Part shown: positions 16,131 to 25,698 of the stretch, piece by piece
How the letters are laid out: every line of letters begins with the position of its first letter
How positions within the stretch are numbered: position 1 is the first letter of the stretch
Source: Gammaproteobacteria bacterium
GTDB lineage: Bacteria; Pseudomonadota; Gammaproteobacteria; Steroidobacterales; Steroidobacteraceae
Length of the DNA stretch: 64,000 nt
NCBI GenBank assembly: GCA_028293725.1
Contig: JAQGOE010000204.1
Coordinates: 5,965 to 69,964, forward strand
Reading direction: 5' to 3'
Notes under the pieces: generated by a model
Seen by the model: the letters and a program-made list of their open reading frames with translations, nothing else
Told to the model about the DNA's origin: nothing
Databases searched by the model: none
Position numbers and translations under genes: made by a program

Positions 16131-17489
16131 ATGCGATTCGACATCGAACAACTCATGGACGGATCCCGGCTCAGCCCCCTGCACTGGCGGGTGCTGATTC
16201 TTTGCGGGCTGGCCGCATTCCTCGACGGCTACGACGTGGCCGTCATGGCCTCCGCCACCCCGAGCATCGCGGCAGCCTGGCACGTGAATCCGGGCGAGCT
16301 ACGCTGGATCGTCACGGCGGCGGTGATTGGGATCGCGGCATCCGCGTTGGTGGTGAGCCCGCTCGGAGACTACATCGGGCGGCGCGCCGTCTTGCTGACT
16401 TCGTTTGCTGTCGTCGGAATCTCTACGTTGCTGGCATCTACGGCCAGCACACCGAACGAGCTCTTCGCGTGGCGCCTTCTGACAGGTATCGGCCTCGGCG
16501 CGAGTCTTCCTAACGCGCTGGCGCTGGGAGCGGAGTATGCCCCGGCGAAAAGCCGGACGGCGCTGGTGGCACTGCTCGCCTGCGGAATTTCCCTGGGATC
16601 GGCCACGTCAGGCCTGGTAGCACCACCGATTCTCGAGTTGGGCGGCTGGCACGCACTGTTCGTCACGGGCGGCTGCATCGCGCTCCTTGCGTGGCTCCCC
16701 TTGTTTGCGTTGCCCGAGTCACTGCGCTTCATGACCGGGCGCGGCCGCGACCCGGAGCGGATTGGCCGCCAGCTCGAGCGGCTGAACAGCAGCCATCGCT
16801 ACATGCCGGGCAACGAGTACACGCTGTCCGAAAAAAGCTCGGGCAAATTGTCGGTCAGTTACCTGCTGACGCCGCGGCTGGCGCCGGCCACCCTGCTCCT
16901 CTGGCTGGTGTTCTTTCTCAACCTCGGCCTGCTGTACCTGATGTCGACATGGCTGTCGACGTTACTGCACGAGGGAGGGCTGCCACTGCCACAGGCCTTG
17001 CGGATCGCCGCCATGTTCCAGATCGGCGGCGTGGTGGGCGGCTTTGGACTCGCGTGGCTCATGCAGCGCTGGGGACCGTTCCTGGTGCTCGCCGTCAGCT
17101 ACACGTTGACTGCCGGTGCCCTGGCGTTTCTCGGTACACACATCACTACGCCGGCACTGCTCGTCGTGCTGATTCTGATTACCGGCAATGGCATCAACGG
17201 CGGGCAGGTTGCCCTCAACGCCGTGTCCGCAACGTTATATCCAACAGCGGCGCGCGCCACCGGCGTCGGCTGGGCGCTGGGCGTGGGGAGATTCGGCGCC
17301 ATAGTGGGTCCGTTCGCGGCCGGCTCGCTGATGGCGGCGGGCATTCCCCTCGGACACCTGTTCTGGCTGGCGATCATTCCAACACTGGTCTGCGCGGTGG
17401 CCGTCATACTGTTACGCCTGGCGGTGAACCGCTCGGCTGTAGTGGCCCCGGCAGCGCCGGTGGCGGACGTTAGTGCGCCGCCTGTGTGA
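16131..17489 (+). CDS. AAHS-family MFS transporter (aromatic acid:H+ symporter type)
   Basis: From the ATG at 16131 this is a 452-residue, 12-helix MFS protein. An upstream GTG at 16098 is possible but adds unrelated residues. The N-terminus MRFDIEQLMDGSRLSPLHWRVLILCGLAAFLDGYDVAVM, with its D-YD pair, is the AAHS signature seen in PcaK/BenK-type importers. The loop GDYIGRR is the MFS motif A. These carriers take up benzoate, 4-hydroxybenzoate, protocatechuate or similar acids. It is divergent from the marR efflux operon, so both may respond to aromatic acids. Its 3' end overlaps the phosphoesterase gene by 20 bases, convergently. It is not the missing EmrB, which has 14 helices. Confidence 0.88.
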   Translation: MRFDIEQLMDGSRLSPLHWRVLILCGLAAFLDGYDVAVMASATPSIAAAWHVNPGELRWIVTAAVIGIAASALVVSPLGDYIGRRAVLLTSFAVVGISTLLASTASTPNELFAWRLLTGIGLGASLPNALALGAEYAPAKSRTALVALLACGISLGSATSGLVAPPILELGGWHALFVTGGCIALLAWLPLFALPESLRFMTGRGRDPERIGRQLERLNSSHRYMPGNEYTLSEKSSGKLSVSYLLTPRLAPATLLLWLVFFLNLGLLYLMSTWLSTLLHEGGLPLPQALRIAAMFQIGGVVGGFGLAWLMQRWGPFLVLAVSYTLTAGALAFLGTHITTPALLVVLILITGNGINGGQVALNAVSATLYPTAARATGVGWALGVGRFGAIVGPFAAGSLMAAGIPLGHLFWLAIIPTLVCAVAVILLRLAVNRSAVVAPAAPVADVSAPPV

Positions 17490-18588
17490 ACACATCGGCG
17501 CCGAACGACTTCAGATCCGGCTCGGCGGCATAGCCGAGATGCCCGAGCCCGAAAATATCCTCGACCGTCCGTAGCAGCGAATAGTGGTTGTACGGCACGG
17601 TGGACACCGTCCCCGGCTTGATGAACGGTGACAGCAGCACCGCCCCGATCCTGCCACCGCCCGGGCCGAGAACGCCGGCGGGTCGCCGCGCGCTCGCCAG
17701 AGGCATCTCACCACAACACGCCGTGGAGCCCTCGCGCCCGTTACCCTCCGACTCGTCGAAGGTCACGATGAGCAGGCCGTCCCGTTTGAATGCGGGCGAT
17801 GTGGTGATGAGCGGCACCCATTTGCGCAGAAAAGCGTCGACCGCCTGGAACCCGCCCGCGGCGCCATCGATACACAGCGGATCATGGCCGTCGTTGCACA
17901 GATTCGGCGTGATGAAGGTGTAGTCGGCTGTCGTAGCCGCGCTCTGCAGATCCTTCGGCAAGGCATCCAGATTGACGACGTGCGTATCGCAACGGGCCGG
18001 GTCGTCGATGATCGTATGGAAGTAGACGAAGGGGTTGTGTTTGGCCGCGTACTTGTCCGTGGCGGTCGCAATCAGTGTCTCATCCGGCTTGCCGATAGCC
18101 GGATGCCCGCAGGTGGCGCGCTCCCGCCGCGGGTCCTTGCCCATGTCCTCCATGTAACCCTTCCACGTATGGCCGGCGGCCTCCAGCTGATCCGGTAACG
18201 TCTTCACCGTGTTGGGGTAGACGCAGCCCAGACCCAGCAACTGTCCATGAGCATCCAGCCCGGGCTGCAGCAGCAGGAAGTCGGAAAAGAGCGGGCAGTC
18301 GAGCTGCGTTTTCTCATTCGGCGCCTGGCCGCTGATGAGGGCGATGTAGTTGTCCAGGCTCGCATGACCGATGCCATAGTAGTTGGGCAGCAGCGCCCCG
18401 CGTGCCGGCAACGTCTGCGCGAGATAGGGCGAGGGAGGCCGCCCCGAGAACGTCACCTCGGCGTTCTGGTTCTCCAACATCAGGACGAACACGTGCCGGA
18501 TCGGCGCCACCTCGGCGTGAGCCCCCTCGAGACCGGCACAGACCCACAGACCCAACCCCGCGGCGAGCCATTGCAGGAGCGAGCGCAT
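17470..18588 (-). CDS. Exported phosphoesterase (phospholipase C / acid phosphatase family)
   Basis: This 372-residue protein has a signal peptide (MRSLLQWLAAGLGLWVCAGLEGAHA). The phosphoesterase-family core (PF04185 type) follows: IRHVFVLMLENQNAEVTF, then NYYGIGHASLDNYIALISGQAPN and later GLLIVTFDESEGNG and LLSPFIKPGTVSTVPYNHYSLLRTVEDIFGLGHLGYA, which supply metal ligands. Members are periplasmic or secreted acid phosphatases or phospholipases C. The gene starts three bases after the stop of the GCPII-like peptidase gene, so it is the last of a linked set with it and the permease. This suggests nutrient or phosphate scavenging outside the cytoplasm. Confidence 0.85.
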   Translation of the reverse strand: MRSLLQWLAAGLGLWVCAGLEGAHAEVAPIRHVFVLMLENQNAEVTFSGRPPSPYLAQTLPARGALLPNYYGIGHASLDNYIALISGQAPNEKTQLDCPLFSDFLLLQPGLDAHGQLLGLGCVYPNTVKTLPDQLEAAGHTWKGYMEDMGKDPRRERATCGHPAIGKPDETLIATATDKYAAKHNPFVYFHTIIDDPARCDTHVVNLDALPKDLQSAATTADYTFITPNLCNDGHDPLCIDGAAGGFQAVDAFLRKWVPLITTSPAFKRDGLLIVTFDESEGNGREGSTACCGEMPLASARRPAGVLGPGGGRIGAVLLSPFIKPGTVSTVPYNHYSLLRTVEDIFGLGHLGYAAEPDLKSFGADVFTQAAH

Positions 18589-18591
18589 GCT

Positions 18592-20901
18592 TCAGAGTCC
18601 TTTCTTGAGAACGGCAGTGGCCCGATCGAGCCGGGCACAATAGGCGTTCAGCGCCGACGCCGTGACGGCGGAGTACTCGTTCGCAACGGCCCACTGGTCC
18701 GACTCGATCGACTCGCGTACACCGGGCAGCGTCTTTACCCCATAACCCGTCAGCATGCCCGGCGCATAGATCAGATGTTTGAACCAGTCGCGGCCCGGCA
18801 GGCCGCGCGCCGCGGTCAGCGTCTGCTCCATTCCCTGCAGCAGGCCATTCAACTCATCGACCTGCGCCGCCGCCAGCTTCAGCTCACCGGCCTCGAGTTT
18901 CGCGTAGGCGGCGTCGTAGGCTTTGGCGCTCGTCTTCAGCTGCAACACGATGTTGTCGAGCGCCGCGAAATTCAGGTAGGGGACCGGGGGCTCGCGCGCG
19001 GGAGGCAACACGACCCGGGAGGGATCCGCCGTGAGAGTAAAGACATTCTGGTCGAGAAGCCTGCCCAACTCCTCGGCGCTCTTGCGCTTATCCTCGGTGA
19101 GCTTGTGCAACTCCTCGACATAACTCTCGACGGTCTCGGCGAAACCGGTGAACTGCAGCGGCAACACTTCCGCGTCGGCCACCCGCAGGATGACGTGACC
19201 GGCGGTCTGCGCCTCGGCAACTCCATACGCGAACTGCGGATCGCCGAAACGAACGTAGTGCTCGAATGTGTCGTAGCTGGAATGGTAGACACCGCTCTGA
19301 TCGCTTTCGCCGCCGTATTCGATGTTGAGCGAGGTGATCCCGAGGTGCTGCATGAAGGGCGTGAAGTCCGATCCCGAGCCGAGCGCCTCGATGGGAAGGT
19401 CGGCGCCCGATGCGGCGATCCGCGCATCTTTCCTGGCCTCACCCGCGGCGCCCTTGTCATAGCCGTCGACCAACATCCGGGCCCGCAACCGTGCGGCCAC
19501 GCTGACTCCGGTTTCCGGATCTTTCACCGTGGCGCTAGCGTCGTTGAGCAGATGCTGCAGCGAATGGCTGCCGCCGGCCCCCAGGAAGCCACGCGAGTTC
19601 TCATCGGAGTTGAGATACAACACGGCCTTGTGCTGGAGTTCCTCGGCGTGCGTTTCGGCCCACTCGGTCGAGCCCAGCAGGCCGGGCTCCTCGCCGTCCC
19701 AGCTCGCGTAGACCAGCGTACGTTTCGGCTTCCAACCGCTCTTCAGCAGCACGCCGATTGCCTTCGCCTCGGCCAGCATCGCCACGTGTCCCGAGAGCGG
19801 ATCCCAGGCGCCGAATACCCAGCCATCACGATGATTGCCGCGCACGACCCACTGGTCCGGACTTTGCGCGCCCGGAATCTTTGCGATGACGTCGTACAGC
19901 GTTTTCATGCCCCAGTCGGAGCTGATCGCCAGATGCACCTTGGCGGGCCCGGGACCGAAGTGATAGGTGATGGGCAATGAGCCACGCCAGTTCGCGGGAA
20001 CCACGGGCCCATCAAGCGCGGCCAGCAGAGGCTGCGCATCCGCATAGGAAATGGGCAGTACTGGAATCTTCAGAATCGTTTTCGCCTTGTCGAGCGGTAG
20101 CCGCTTGGCGTTCTTGGTCGCGCCCACCCCGGGTGTCAAAGGATCACCGGAGTACAGCGTCATGTCCTGCACCGAGCCGCGCTGCAAGCCCTCAGCCGGA
20201 CGAAAGCCGCCCTTCGGGTAGACGTCGCCAGGCCCATAGCCGTCGTTCTGCGGATCCGAGTAAATGATGCAGCCGAGCGCGCCATGCTCCTGCGCGAGCT
20301 TGGGCTTCAGTCCGCGCCAGCCGCCGCCGTAACGGGTGATGACAATTTTCCCTTTGACATCGATGCCGCGACGGGCGAGGTCCTTGTAGTCATCCGGCAT
20401 GCCGTAGTTGAGATAGACGAGATCTGCGGTGACATCGCCATCGCCGCCATAGATGTTGTAAGCGGGCATGGCGTCCGTCCGTGCCGAGCTCTCGTCGCCC
20501 GCGACAGGCGGCTCCTTCAGGCTGGCGACAAACTTCGTGGGGCCCACCAGTTCCAGCGTGTGCTGCTTGAGGGTGGGATAGAGAACCTCGAACGTCTCAA
20601 TCTGCGCGTCCCAGCCCCACTGCTTGAACAGATCCCGCACCGCCTCGGCGTTTGCCTTGTCGTGGGGCGAGCCGACGTTGTTCGGCTCGGATGAAAGCGT
20701 TTTTAACCAGCCCCGCAGGTCGGACGCATTGAGGTCGGCGTCGAAGCGATGCTCGAGTGCCTGCTCGGTGGTGGCCTCGTCGGAGGTGAACCCAAACATC
20801 GCGGTTCCCGCCGGGGGTGGCGGCGCCGCGGCAGAAGCCGCCAGCAGGGGCAGCAACGAGGAGGCAACGAGAACCCACGACCGTCCTATCCGGTAGTCCA
20901 T
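18592..20901 (-). CDS. Exported M28 metallopeptidase similar to glutamate carboxypeptidase II
   Basis: From the ATG at 20901 the product has 769 residues with a signal peptide (MDYRIGRSWVLVASSLLPLLAASAAA). The layout is the GCPII/transferrin-receptor one: protease domain, an inserted PA domain, and a C-terminal helical dimerisation domain. The metal ligands are visible: H357 and D367 in GNHRDGWVFGAWDPLSG, E404/E405 in WDGEEPGLLG, D433 in YLNSDENSRG and H540 in SGVYHSSYD. The enzyme should release C-terminal glutamate or similar residues from peptides in the periplasm. It lies 67 bases after an APC permease gene and three bases before a phosphoesterase gene, on the same strand. Confidence 0.93.
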   Translation of the reverse strand: MDYRIGRSWVLVASSLLPLLAASAAAPPPPAGTAMFGFTSDEATTEQALEHRFDADLNASDLRGWLKTLSSEPNNVGSPHDKANAEAVRDLFKQWGWDAQIETFEVLYPTLKQHTLELVGPTKFVASLKEPPVAGDESSARTDAMPAYNIYGGDGDVTADLVYLNYGMPDDYKDLARRGIDVKGKIVITRYGGGWRGLKPKLAQEHGALGCIIYSDPQNDGYGPGDVYPKGGFRPAEGLQRGSVQDMTLYSGDPLTPGVGATKNAKRLPLDKAKTILKIPVLPISYADAQPLLAALDGPVVPANWRGSLPITYHFGPGPAKVHLAISSDWGMKTLYDVIAKIPGAQSPDQWVVRGNHRDGWVFGAWDPLSGHVAMLAEAKAIGVLLKSGWKPKRTLVYASWDGEEPGLLGSTEWAETHAEELQHKAVLYLNSDENSRGFLGAGGSHSLQHLLNDASATVKDPETGVSVAARLRARMLVDGYDKGAAGEARKDARIAASGADLPIEALGSGSDFTPFMQHLGITSLNIEYGGESDQSGVYHSSYDTFEHYVRFGDPQFAYGVAEAQTAGHVILRVADAEVLPLQFTGFAETVESYVEELHKLTEDKRKSAEELGRLLDQNVFTLTADPSRVVLPPAREPPVPYLNFAALDNIVLQLKTSAKAYDAAYAKLEAGELKLAAAQVDELNGLLQGMEQTLTAARGLPGRDWFKHLIYAPGMLTGYGVKTLPGVRESIESDQWAVANEYSAVTASALNAYCARLDRATAVLKKGL

Positions 20902-20968
20902 GCTACGCCGAGCCTTTCGCGAACCGTGTTCGCATTGGTAAGGTGCCGATTCGGCACTGACACGCATG

Positions 20969-22318
20969 TTAACCGCGGGTGAGCCGTTTCCAAAGATAGA
21001 ACAAAGGCACCCCGGCCGAAATGATCAGCAGCGTGACTCCCGTCTTCCAGGGTTCGGTCCACAGAGCGTTCACGACCATACCGAGCGATGCGACCAGGAA
21101 CACGAGCGGCACCCACGGATAGCCCCAGACCCGGTAGGGCCGCGGCAGGTCCGGGCGCTTACGCCTGAGGACGAACACACCCGCTACCGCCAGTGAGTAA
21201 AACGGCCACAGGCCCAGCACGAATTTATCGGCGAGCTCGGCGAAATTGTTCTGCAGCACATAGAAAACCCCGAGCGCCGTGGCCAACCAGATCGCCACGG
21301 AGGGACTGTGGAATCGCGGTGAGACCCGTGCGACGGCCTGGAAGAACAGCCCGCGCTCGGCCATCGCGAAAAAGATCCGGGGGCCGGTCATGATGGAGCC
21401 GTTCAGTCCGCTGAACGTGGAGAGCAACACCACCGCGGAAATCACCGCCGCCCCGATTCCACCAAACACCGGAATGCGCTCCGCCACCGAGGTGGCGATG
21501 AGGTGTGACTGCGCCATCTCCGGCAGCGTCAACACGTACATGAAGCCGATATTGACGACGAGATACACCAACAGCACGCAGGCAGTACCCAAAATCAGCG
21601 CCAGCGGTAAAGTTCGCTGCGGGTTTTTCACCTCTCCGCCCATGAAGGACAGATCTGCCCAGCCGTCATAAGTCCACATGACGGGGATGAGCGCCGTGGC
21701 CACGAGCGAGAGATGCACTCCGTCACTCCAGGCGGGTGTGAAGTGGGACAGGCTCCCGTGAGGAGCTGTGAACGCCAGCAGCCCGAGACCCATCACGGCT
21801 GCATACTTAGCAATCGTCGCAACGCTCATGACGGCAGCGGCCTTGCGCACGCCGAAATAGTTCATCGCTCCGACGACGACGATCAGTGCGGCGGCGACAT
21901 AGCGCACCTGCATGGGCGTCAGTGGTATGAAGTATCCGAGGTACTCTGCGAAGATGGTCGATGTGGCGCCGAGGGCCGACGCCCGGATGACGGCGAACTC
22001 ACTCCACCCGAACAGGAATGCCGGCATGGGCCCGAAGCTTTCCAGCAGCCACGCGAAGATTCCTCCGGAGCGTGGCATTGCGCCGGCGAGCTCGGCAATC
22101 GTCAGCGCGCCAGACAGCGCAACCACACCACCCAACACCCAACATAGGAGGACGGCACCCGGCGTATGCAATTGCGCGGCCACCGTGGCCGGCACGCGGA
22201 AGATCCCGCTTCCGATGGTGACGCCGACGAGTACCGCGATCGAATCGACCAGACCCACTGAGCGCGGCATGCGCTCGCCCCACTCATCGGCCTGCACGAC
22301 AGCGCGGGCTTCAGGCAT
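20969..22318 (-). CDS. APC superfamily amino acid permease
   Basis: This 449-residue protein has about twelve membrane helices. The N-terminal motif SVGLVDSIAVLVGVTIGSGIF, with unwound helix GSGIF, is the APC/LAT substrate site. Later segments WTYDGWADLSFMGGEVKNPQRTLPLALILG and NGSIMTGPRIFFAMAERGLFF are equally typical. Start choice is uncertain: the ATG at 22318 overlaps the upstream gene by eight bases, while the ATG at 22270 has the better ribosome binding site (GGGGCGAG). The gene lies between the TPR-GGDEF gene and the GCPII-like peptidase, so it may import amino acids that the peptidase releases. Confidence 0.9.
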   Translation of the reverse strand: MPEARAVVQADEWGERMPRSVGLVDSIAVLVGVTIGSGIFRVPATVAAQLHTPGAVLLCWVLGGVVALSGALTIAELAGAMPRSGGIFAWLLESFGPMPAFLFGWSEFAVIRASALGATSTIFAEYLGYFIPLTPMQVRYVAAALIVVVGAMNYFGVRKAAAVMSVATIAKYAAVMGLGLLAFTAPHGSLSHFTPAWSDGVHLSLVATALIPVMWTYDGWADLSFMGGEVKNPQRTLPLALILGTACVLLVYLVVNIGFMYVLTLPEMAQSHLIATSVAERIPVFGGIGAAVISAVVLLSTFSGLNGSIMTGPRIFFAMAERGLFFQAVARVSPRFHSPSVAIWLATALGVFYVLQNNFAELADKFVLGLWPFYSLAVAGVFVLRRKRPDLPRPYRVWGYPWVPLVFLVASLGMVVNALWTEPWKTGVTLLIISAGVPLFYLWKRLTRG

Positions 22319-24290
22319 CGACCACCGCCGCCGCGCCCACGTCGGGCTCGGGGGCCGGCTCCGTCCTCACGCAGTTGCGCCCGCCGCGCTTGGCTGCATA
22401 CAGCGCGGCGTCGGCACGCTGAAGCATGGTGCTGGGCGTATCCCTGCCGGGCACGGAAGTCGACACTCCGATACTGCAAGTGATGCGGCGCCGCTCGCCG
22501 AACCAACGTGAGGTATCGATGGCTTCGATCTTCTCGCAAAAGCTCTGCGCGGTCGCACGCGCCTGGCCCAGGCCCGTGGCCGGCAGCACGATGAGGAACT
22601 CCTCGCCGCCCAGCCGCCCGAAAAAGGCGGGCTCGCTCACGGCCGCGCGCACTGTCGAGGCGACCACCTTCAACACTTCGTCGCCGGTGGAGTGGCCGAG
22701 CTGGTCGTTGATGGATTTGAAGTAGTCGATGTCGATGATGAGAATCGAGCACGCCGCGGGATCGTCACGGCGCAGAAGCGGGTCGAGGCGGCTCAGCACG
22801 GCGCGGCGATTCGGCACGCCGGTGAGCTCATCCGTCATCGCGAGAAGATGCATTCGCAGAGTGCTGCGATGTTGGAATACCGCCAGCAGTGTCAACAACA
22901 GCACGAGCGATATGGTCAGAATGATGACGGTGGCCTGCAGGCGCCGCACGCTGCGCGCCTGGGCGAGAGCGCGCTGATTCGCCTCGTTCTGCTTTTTGAG
23001 CGCCGCATTCTCTTTGTCCTGGGTCGCCGTGTCGAACTCAACTTTCAACGTGGCAAAACCCTGATCGAGCTGGTTCTTGAGAAGCTTGTCGGAGGTCGTC
23101 TTCGCATCGACCTGGCGAGCGTAGGCGTCCCGCCAGTTACCCGTTTCCGCATATACGGCGGAGAGCTCGGAATACACCTGGTTGAGCTCGTAGAGCGCAT
23201 CGGCCTGACGAAAGTCCACCAGGGCGCTTTCGAGTGCCTGCGTGCTCTCGGGCAGACGTTGCAGTTTGTGGAGCGCGATGCCGCGCGCGAGTTGAATCTG
23301 GGCGCGCAAGCGGGCATCCGGGACCTGCTTCTGGATGACTTCCGCGCTCTTGAGCGTGTCGAGCGCTCCTTCGGGGTCACCCAGGGCATTGGCGACCGCC
23401 GCCAAGCCGCGCATGGCGTACGCCTCGCCCCGCAGGTAGTTGATCTTGCGGCTGATCTCGAGCGCTTCGGCAAAGGCCGTCCGGGAGGCATCCCAGTCGT
23501 GCAGGTTCTCGTTCGCCCGCCCCAGGTTATGGAGCGTGACCACCTGCTCCCGCTGCAGGCCGGCCTGCCTCTGCGCCGCCAGGGTACGCGTGTAGATGTG
23601 GCGCGCCTGGACATAATCGCCCATGCGATTGTAGAGGATGGCGATATTGTTGAGAGTCGTCAGCGCGTGCAGCGGTTTCTTGAGCTTCTCGAACAGGGCA
23701 TCGGCGCGCCGCAACTCGATCAGGCCGGTGGCATAGTCGCCCATGACTCCCAACAGGTAGCCCCGGGAAAACAAGCTCAGCGCAAGCATCTCATCGTCGT
23801 GCTCGCCCGTCGCGACGGACACGGCCTCGGTGTATTGCGCCATCGCCTTGGTGTTGTCGCCCGAGTTCTCCAGGCTCTCGCCCTCGCAGGCGAGAATCCC
23901 GGCGCGTAGTCCCTGCCGCTTCGCCTGCGATAGCAGGGCCGTTGCCGCGGCGATTTCCCGCTGCGCGGCGGCCGTATCGCGCTCGGACTGGTAGTCGCAG
24001 AGGAGCAGCCGCGCGCGGATCTCGAGATCGGGATCCGGATGCTTTTTCAGCAGCTCGAGCGCTTCATCGGCCTCGCGCTTGCTCGCATCCGGCTCGGTCC
24101 GCATCGCCATCGTGCTCTGCTCGATGAGCGCCTCGACCGGATTGAGGGTGGTGGCCGTGCCGGCCGTTCCGGCCTCGGTATCCTGCGCGTGCGCCGGCAG
24201 TTGCGGCAGCCAGGCGAGCAACACCAACGCCGCCGATATCCGGACAATCGCATTCCATCGGCGGACGGCAGGTTTGGCTCGTTGGGTCAT
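22311..24290 (-). CDS. Periplasmic TPR sensor diguanylate cyclase
   Basis: This 659-residue protein has a signal/anchor (RISAALVLLAWLPQLPAHA), then at least seven tetratricopeptide repeats (about 60-390). A coiled coil rich in Lys/Asn (ATQDKENAALKKQNEANQRALAQA) and one membrane helix (TVIILTISLVLLLTLLAVF) come next. The C-terminal GGDEF domain (about 490-640) has GGEEF, the active variant, and lacks the RxxD inhibition site (SEPA at that position). It should make c-di-GMP in response to periplasmic cues read by TPRs. Its stop overlaps the APC permease start by eight bases, so the two are coupled. The hairpin at 24295-24322 lies just upstream of its ATG. Confidence 0.9.
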   Translation of the reverse strand: MTQRAKPAVRRWNAIVRISAALVLLAWLPQLPAHAQDTEAGTAGTATTLNPVEALIEQSTMAMRTEPDASKREADEALELLKKHPDPDLEIRARLLLCDYQSERDTAAAQREIAAATALLSQAKRQGLRAGILACEGESLENSGDNTKAMAQYTEAVSVATGEHDDEMLALSLFSRGYLLGVMGDYATGLIELRRADALFEKLKKPLHALTTLNNIAILYNRMGDYVQARHIYTRTLAAQRQAGLQREQVVTLHNLGRANENLHDWDASRTAFAEALEISRKINYLRGEAYAMRGLAAVANALGDPEGALDTLKSAEVIQKQVPDARLRAQIQLARGIALHKLQRLPESTQALESALVDFRQADALYELNQVYSELSAVYAETGNWRDAYARQVDAKTTSDKLLKNQLDQGFATLKVEFDTATQDKENAALKKQNEANQRALAQARSVRRLQATVIILTISLVLLLTLLAVFQHRSTLRMHLLAMTDELTGVPNRRAVLSRLDPLLRRDDPAACSILIIDIDYFKSINDQLGHSTGDEVLKVVASTVRAAVSEPAFFGRLGGEEFLIVLPATGLGQARATAQSFCEKIEAIDTSRWFGERRRITCSIGVSTSVPGRDTPSTMLQRADAALYAAKRGGRNCVRTEPAPEPDVGAAAVVDA

Positions 24291-24294
24291 CTAG

Positions 24295-24322
24295 CGCACG
24301 CCCGTGCTGGAGGAGGCGTGCG
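24295..24322 (-). other. 8-bp hairpin just upstream of the TPR-GGDEF start codon
   Basis: CGCACGCC (24295-24302) pairs perfectly with GGCGTGCG (24315-24322) around a 12-base loop. The start codon is four bases from the stem. It may limit initiation or end transcription from upstream. Confidence 0.35.
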
Positions 24323-24415
24323 TCCTGAGAGTTTTTAAAGTATTCCCATTATCCCGCAAGCGGCACGGACGGGAAGTCCTAATTACGACCAAAGACTGGG
24401 CGGCCGAAGACGGGT

Positions 24416-25687
24416 TTAGCCGCGCGGCTCCGCCAGCGCCACCCCCTCCAGACGTGCCGCGATCAATTCGATCCAGTGTCGCACGGGAAGCCGGGTACCG
24501 CCGCGGATATGGGTGTGGCAGCCGATGTTGGCGGTGGCGATGCAGGCAGGTTGCCCCTGCTCCAACGCGGCCACTTTGGCGCTCAGCAGTCGCGCGGACA
24601 ACTCCGGCTGCAGGATCGAATAGGTCCCGGCGGAGCCACAACACAGGTGGCTGTCGGGAACGTAGGTGAGCGTGAAACCCGCCTCCCCCAGCAAGGACTC
24701 CACGGGGCCGCGAACCTTCAGGGCATGCTGCAAGGTGCAGGGGGACTGGAAGGCAACCTTGGACCCGGGCTTCGCGTTGGCGCCCGACTGCCGCAAGGCG
24801 TCCTGGAGAACCTGTCTCTGACCAAGGACAACTTCACTGATATCCCGCGCGAGCTCGCTCACCCGCGCGGCGCGCTGGGCGTAAACAGGATCCTCCCGCA
24901 ACAGGTGACCGTAGTCGGTCAGCATGGCCGTACAGGCGCTCGCGGTCATGACGATGGCTTCGGCACCGGACTGGACATATGGCCAGAGCGCGTCGATGTT
25001 ACTTCTCAGCTGTTGCAACGTTTCTTCGTGAGCCGACATGTGATGCGTCACGGCCCCGCAACAGCCGGCGGCGGCGACCCGAACCACGGAGATTCCCAGC
25101 CTATCCAACACGCGCGCCGCGGCGATGTTGACTTCCGGCGCCAGCGTCGGTTGCACGCAGCCTTCGAGCATGAGAACTTTGCGAACATGGCGCGCCGGCG
25201 GCCATTGCAATGTTGGCGAGCGGGTCCTGTGTGGGACCTTCGCGCGCAGCCCGGGGGGCAGAATTCCACGCACCAGTCGCGCGAGTCCGAGCAACACCGC
25301 GAAACGTCGTCTGTGAGGCAACACCTTACGGAGGGCGTAGCGTTTCAGAGCTAACAGTGGCGGCCGCTGGACCCGTTCCTCGGTCACCGCACGCCCGATA
25401 TCCAGGAGCCTCGAGTAACGCACCCCCGACGGACAGGTGGTCTCGCAGGAGCGGCAGGTGAGGCAGCGATCGAGGTGCAACTGTGTGTCGGTGGTAACCG
25501 GCGCTCCCTCGAGCATCTGCTTCATGAGGTAGATGCGGCCTCGCGGGCTATCGAGCTCGTCTCCCAGCAACTGGTACGTGGGGCACGTGGCGAGGCAGAA
25601 CCCACAATGCACGCAGGAGCGCAGGATGGCGTCCGCTTCCAATCCCTGCGGCGTGTTCTTGAAGCTTTCGGCTAGGGTGGTCTGCAT
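24416..25687 (-). CDS. glcF: Glycolate oxidase iron-sulfur subunit
   Basis: This 423-residue GlcF has two ferredoxin-type 4Fe-4S clusters: CVHCGFCLATCPTYQ and CLTCRSCETTCPSG. Two cysteine-rich CCG domains follow (GCCGAVTHH, and HLCCGSAGTYSI with IGCHTHIRGGTRLPVRHWIEL). It carries electrons from the FAD subunits GlcD/GlcE to the quinone pool as glycolate is oxidised to glyoxylate. GlcD and GlcE are not within the window. The gene begins 11 bases after the second marR gene and appears to be the third gene of the hppD-marR transcript, an unusual partner for tyrosine catabolism. Confidence 0.93.
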   Translation of the reverse strand: MQTTLAESFKNTPQGLEADAILRSCVHCGFCLATCPTYQLLGDELDSPRGRIYLMKQMLEGAPVTTDTQLHLDRCLTCRSCETTCPSGVRYSRLLDIGRAVTEERVQRPPLLALKRYALRKVLPHRRRFAVLLGLARLVRGILPPGLRAKVPHRTRSPTLQWPPARHVRKVLMLEGCVQPTLAPEVNIAAARVLDRLGISVVRVAAAGCCGAVTHHMSAHEETLQQLRSNIDALWPYVQSGAEAIVMTASACTAMLTDYGHLLREDPVYAQRAARVSELARDISEVVLGQRQVLQDALRQSGANAKPGSKVAFQSPCTLQHALKVRGPVESLLGEAGFTLTYVPDSHLCCGSAGTYSILQPELSARLLSAKVAALEQGQPACIATANIGCHTHIRGGTRLPVRHWIELIAARLEGVALAEPRG

Positions 25688-25698
25688 GACCCCCTATT

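Noticed and set aside
16131..17489. The MFS gene as the missing EmrB of the efflux operon
   Set aside because: It has 12 helices and the AAHS N-terminal signature and is divergent, whereas EmrB is a 14-helix DHA2 protein.
18247..19980. A 577-codon ORF on the plus strand across the phosphoesterase and GCPII-like genes
   Set aside because: It crosses two well-supported minus-strand genes and its sequence is R/G/Q-rich without motif or signal.
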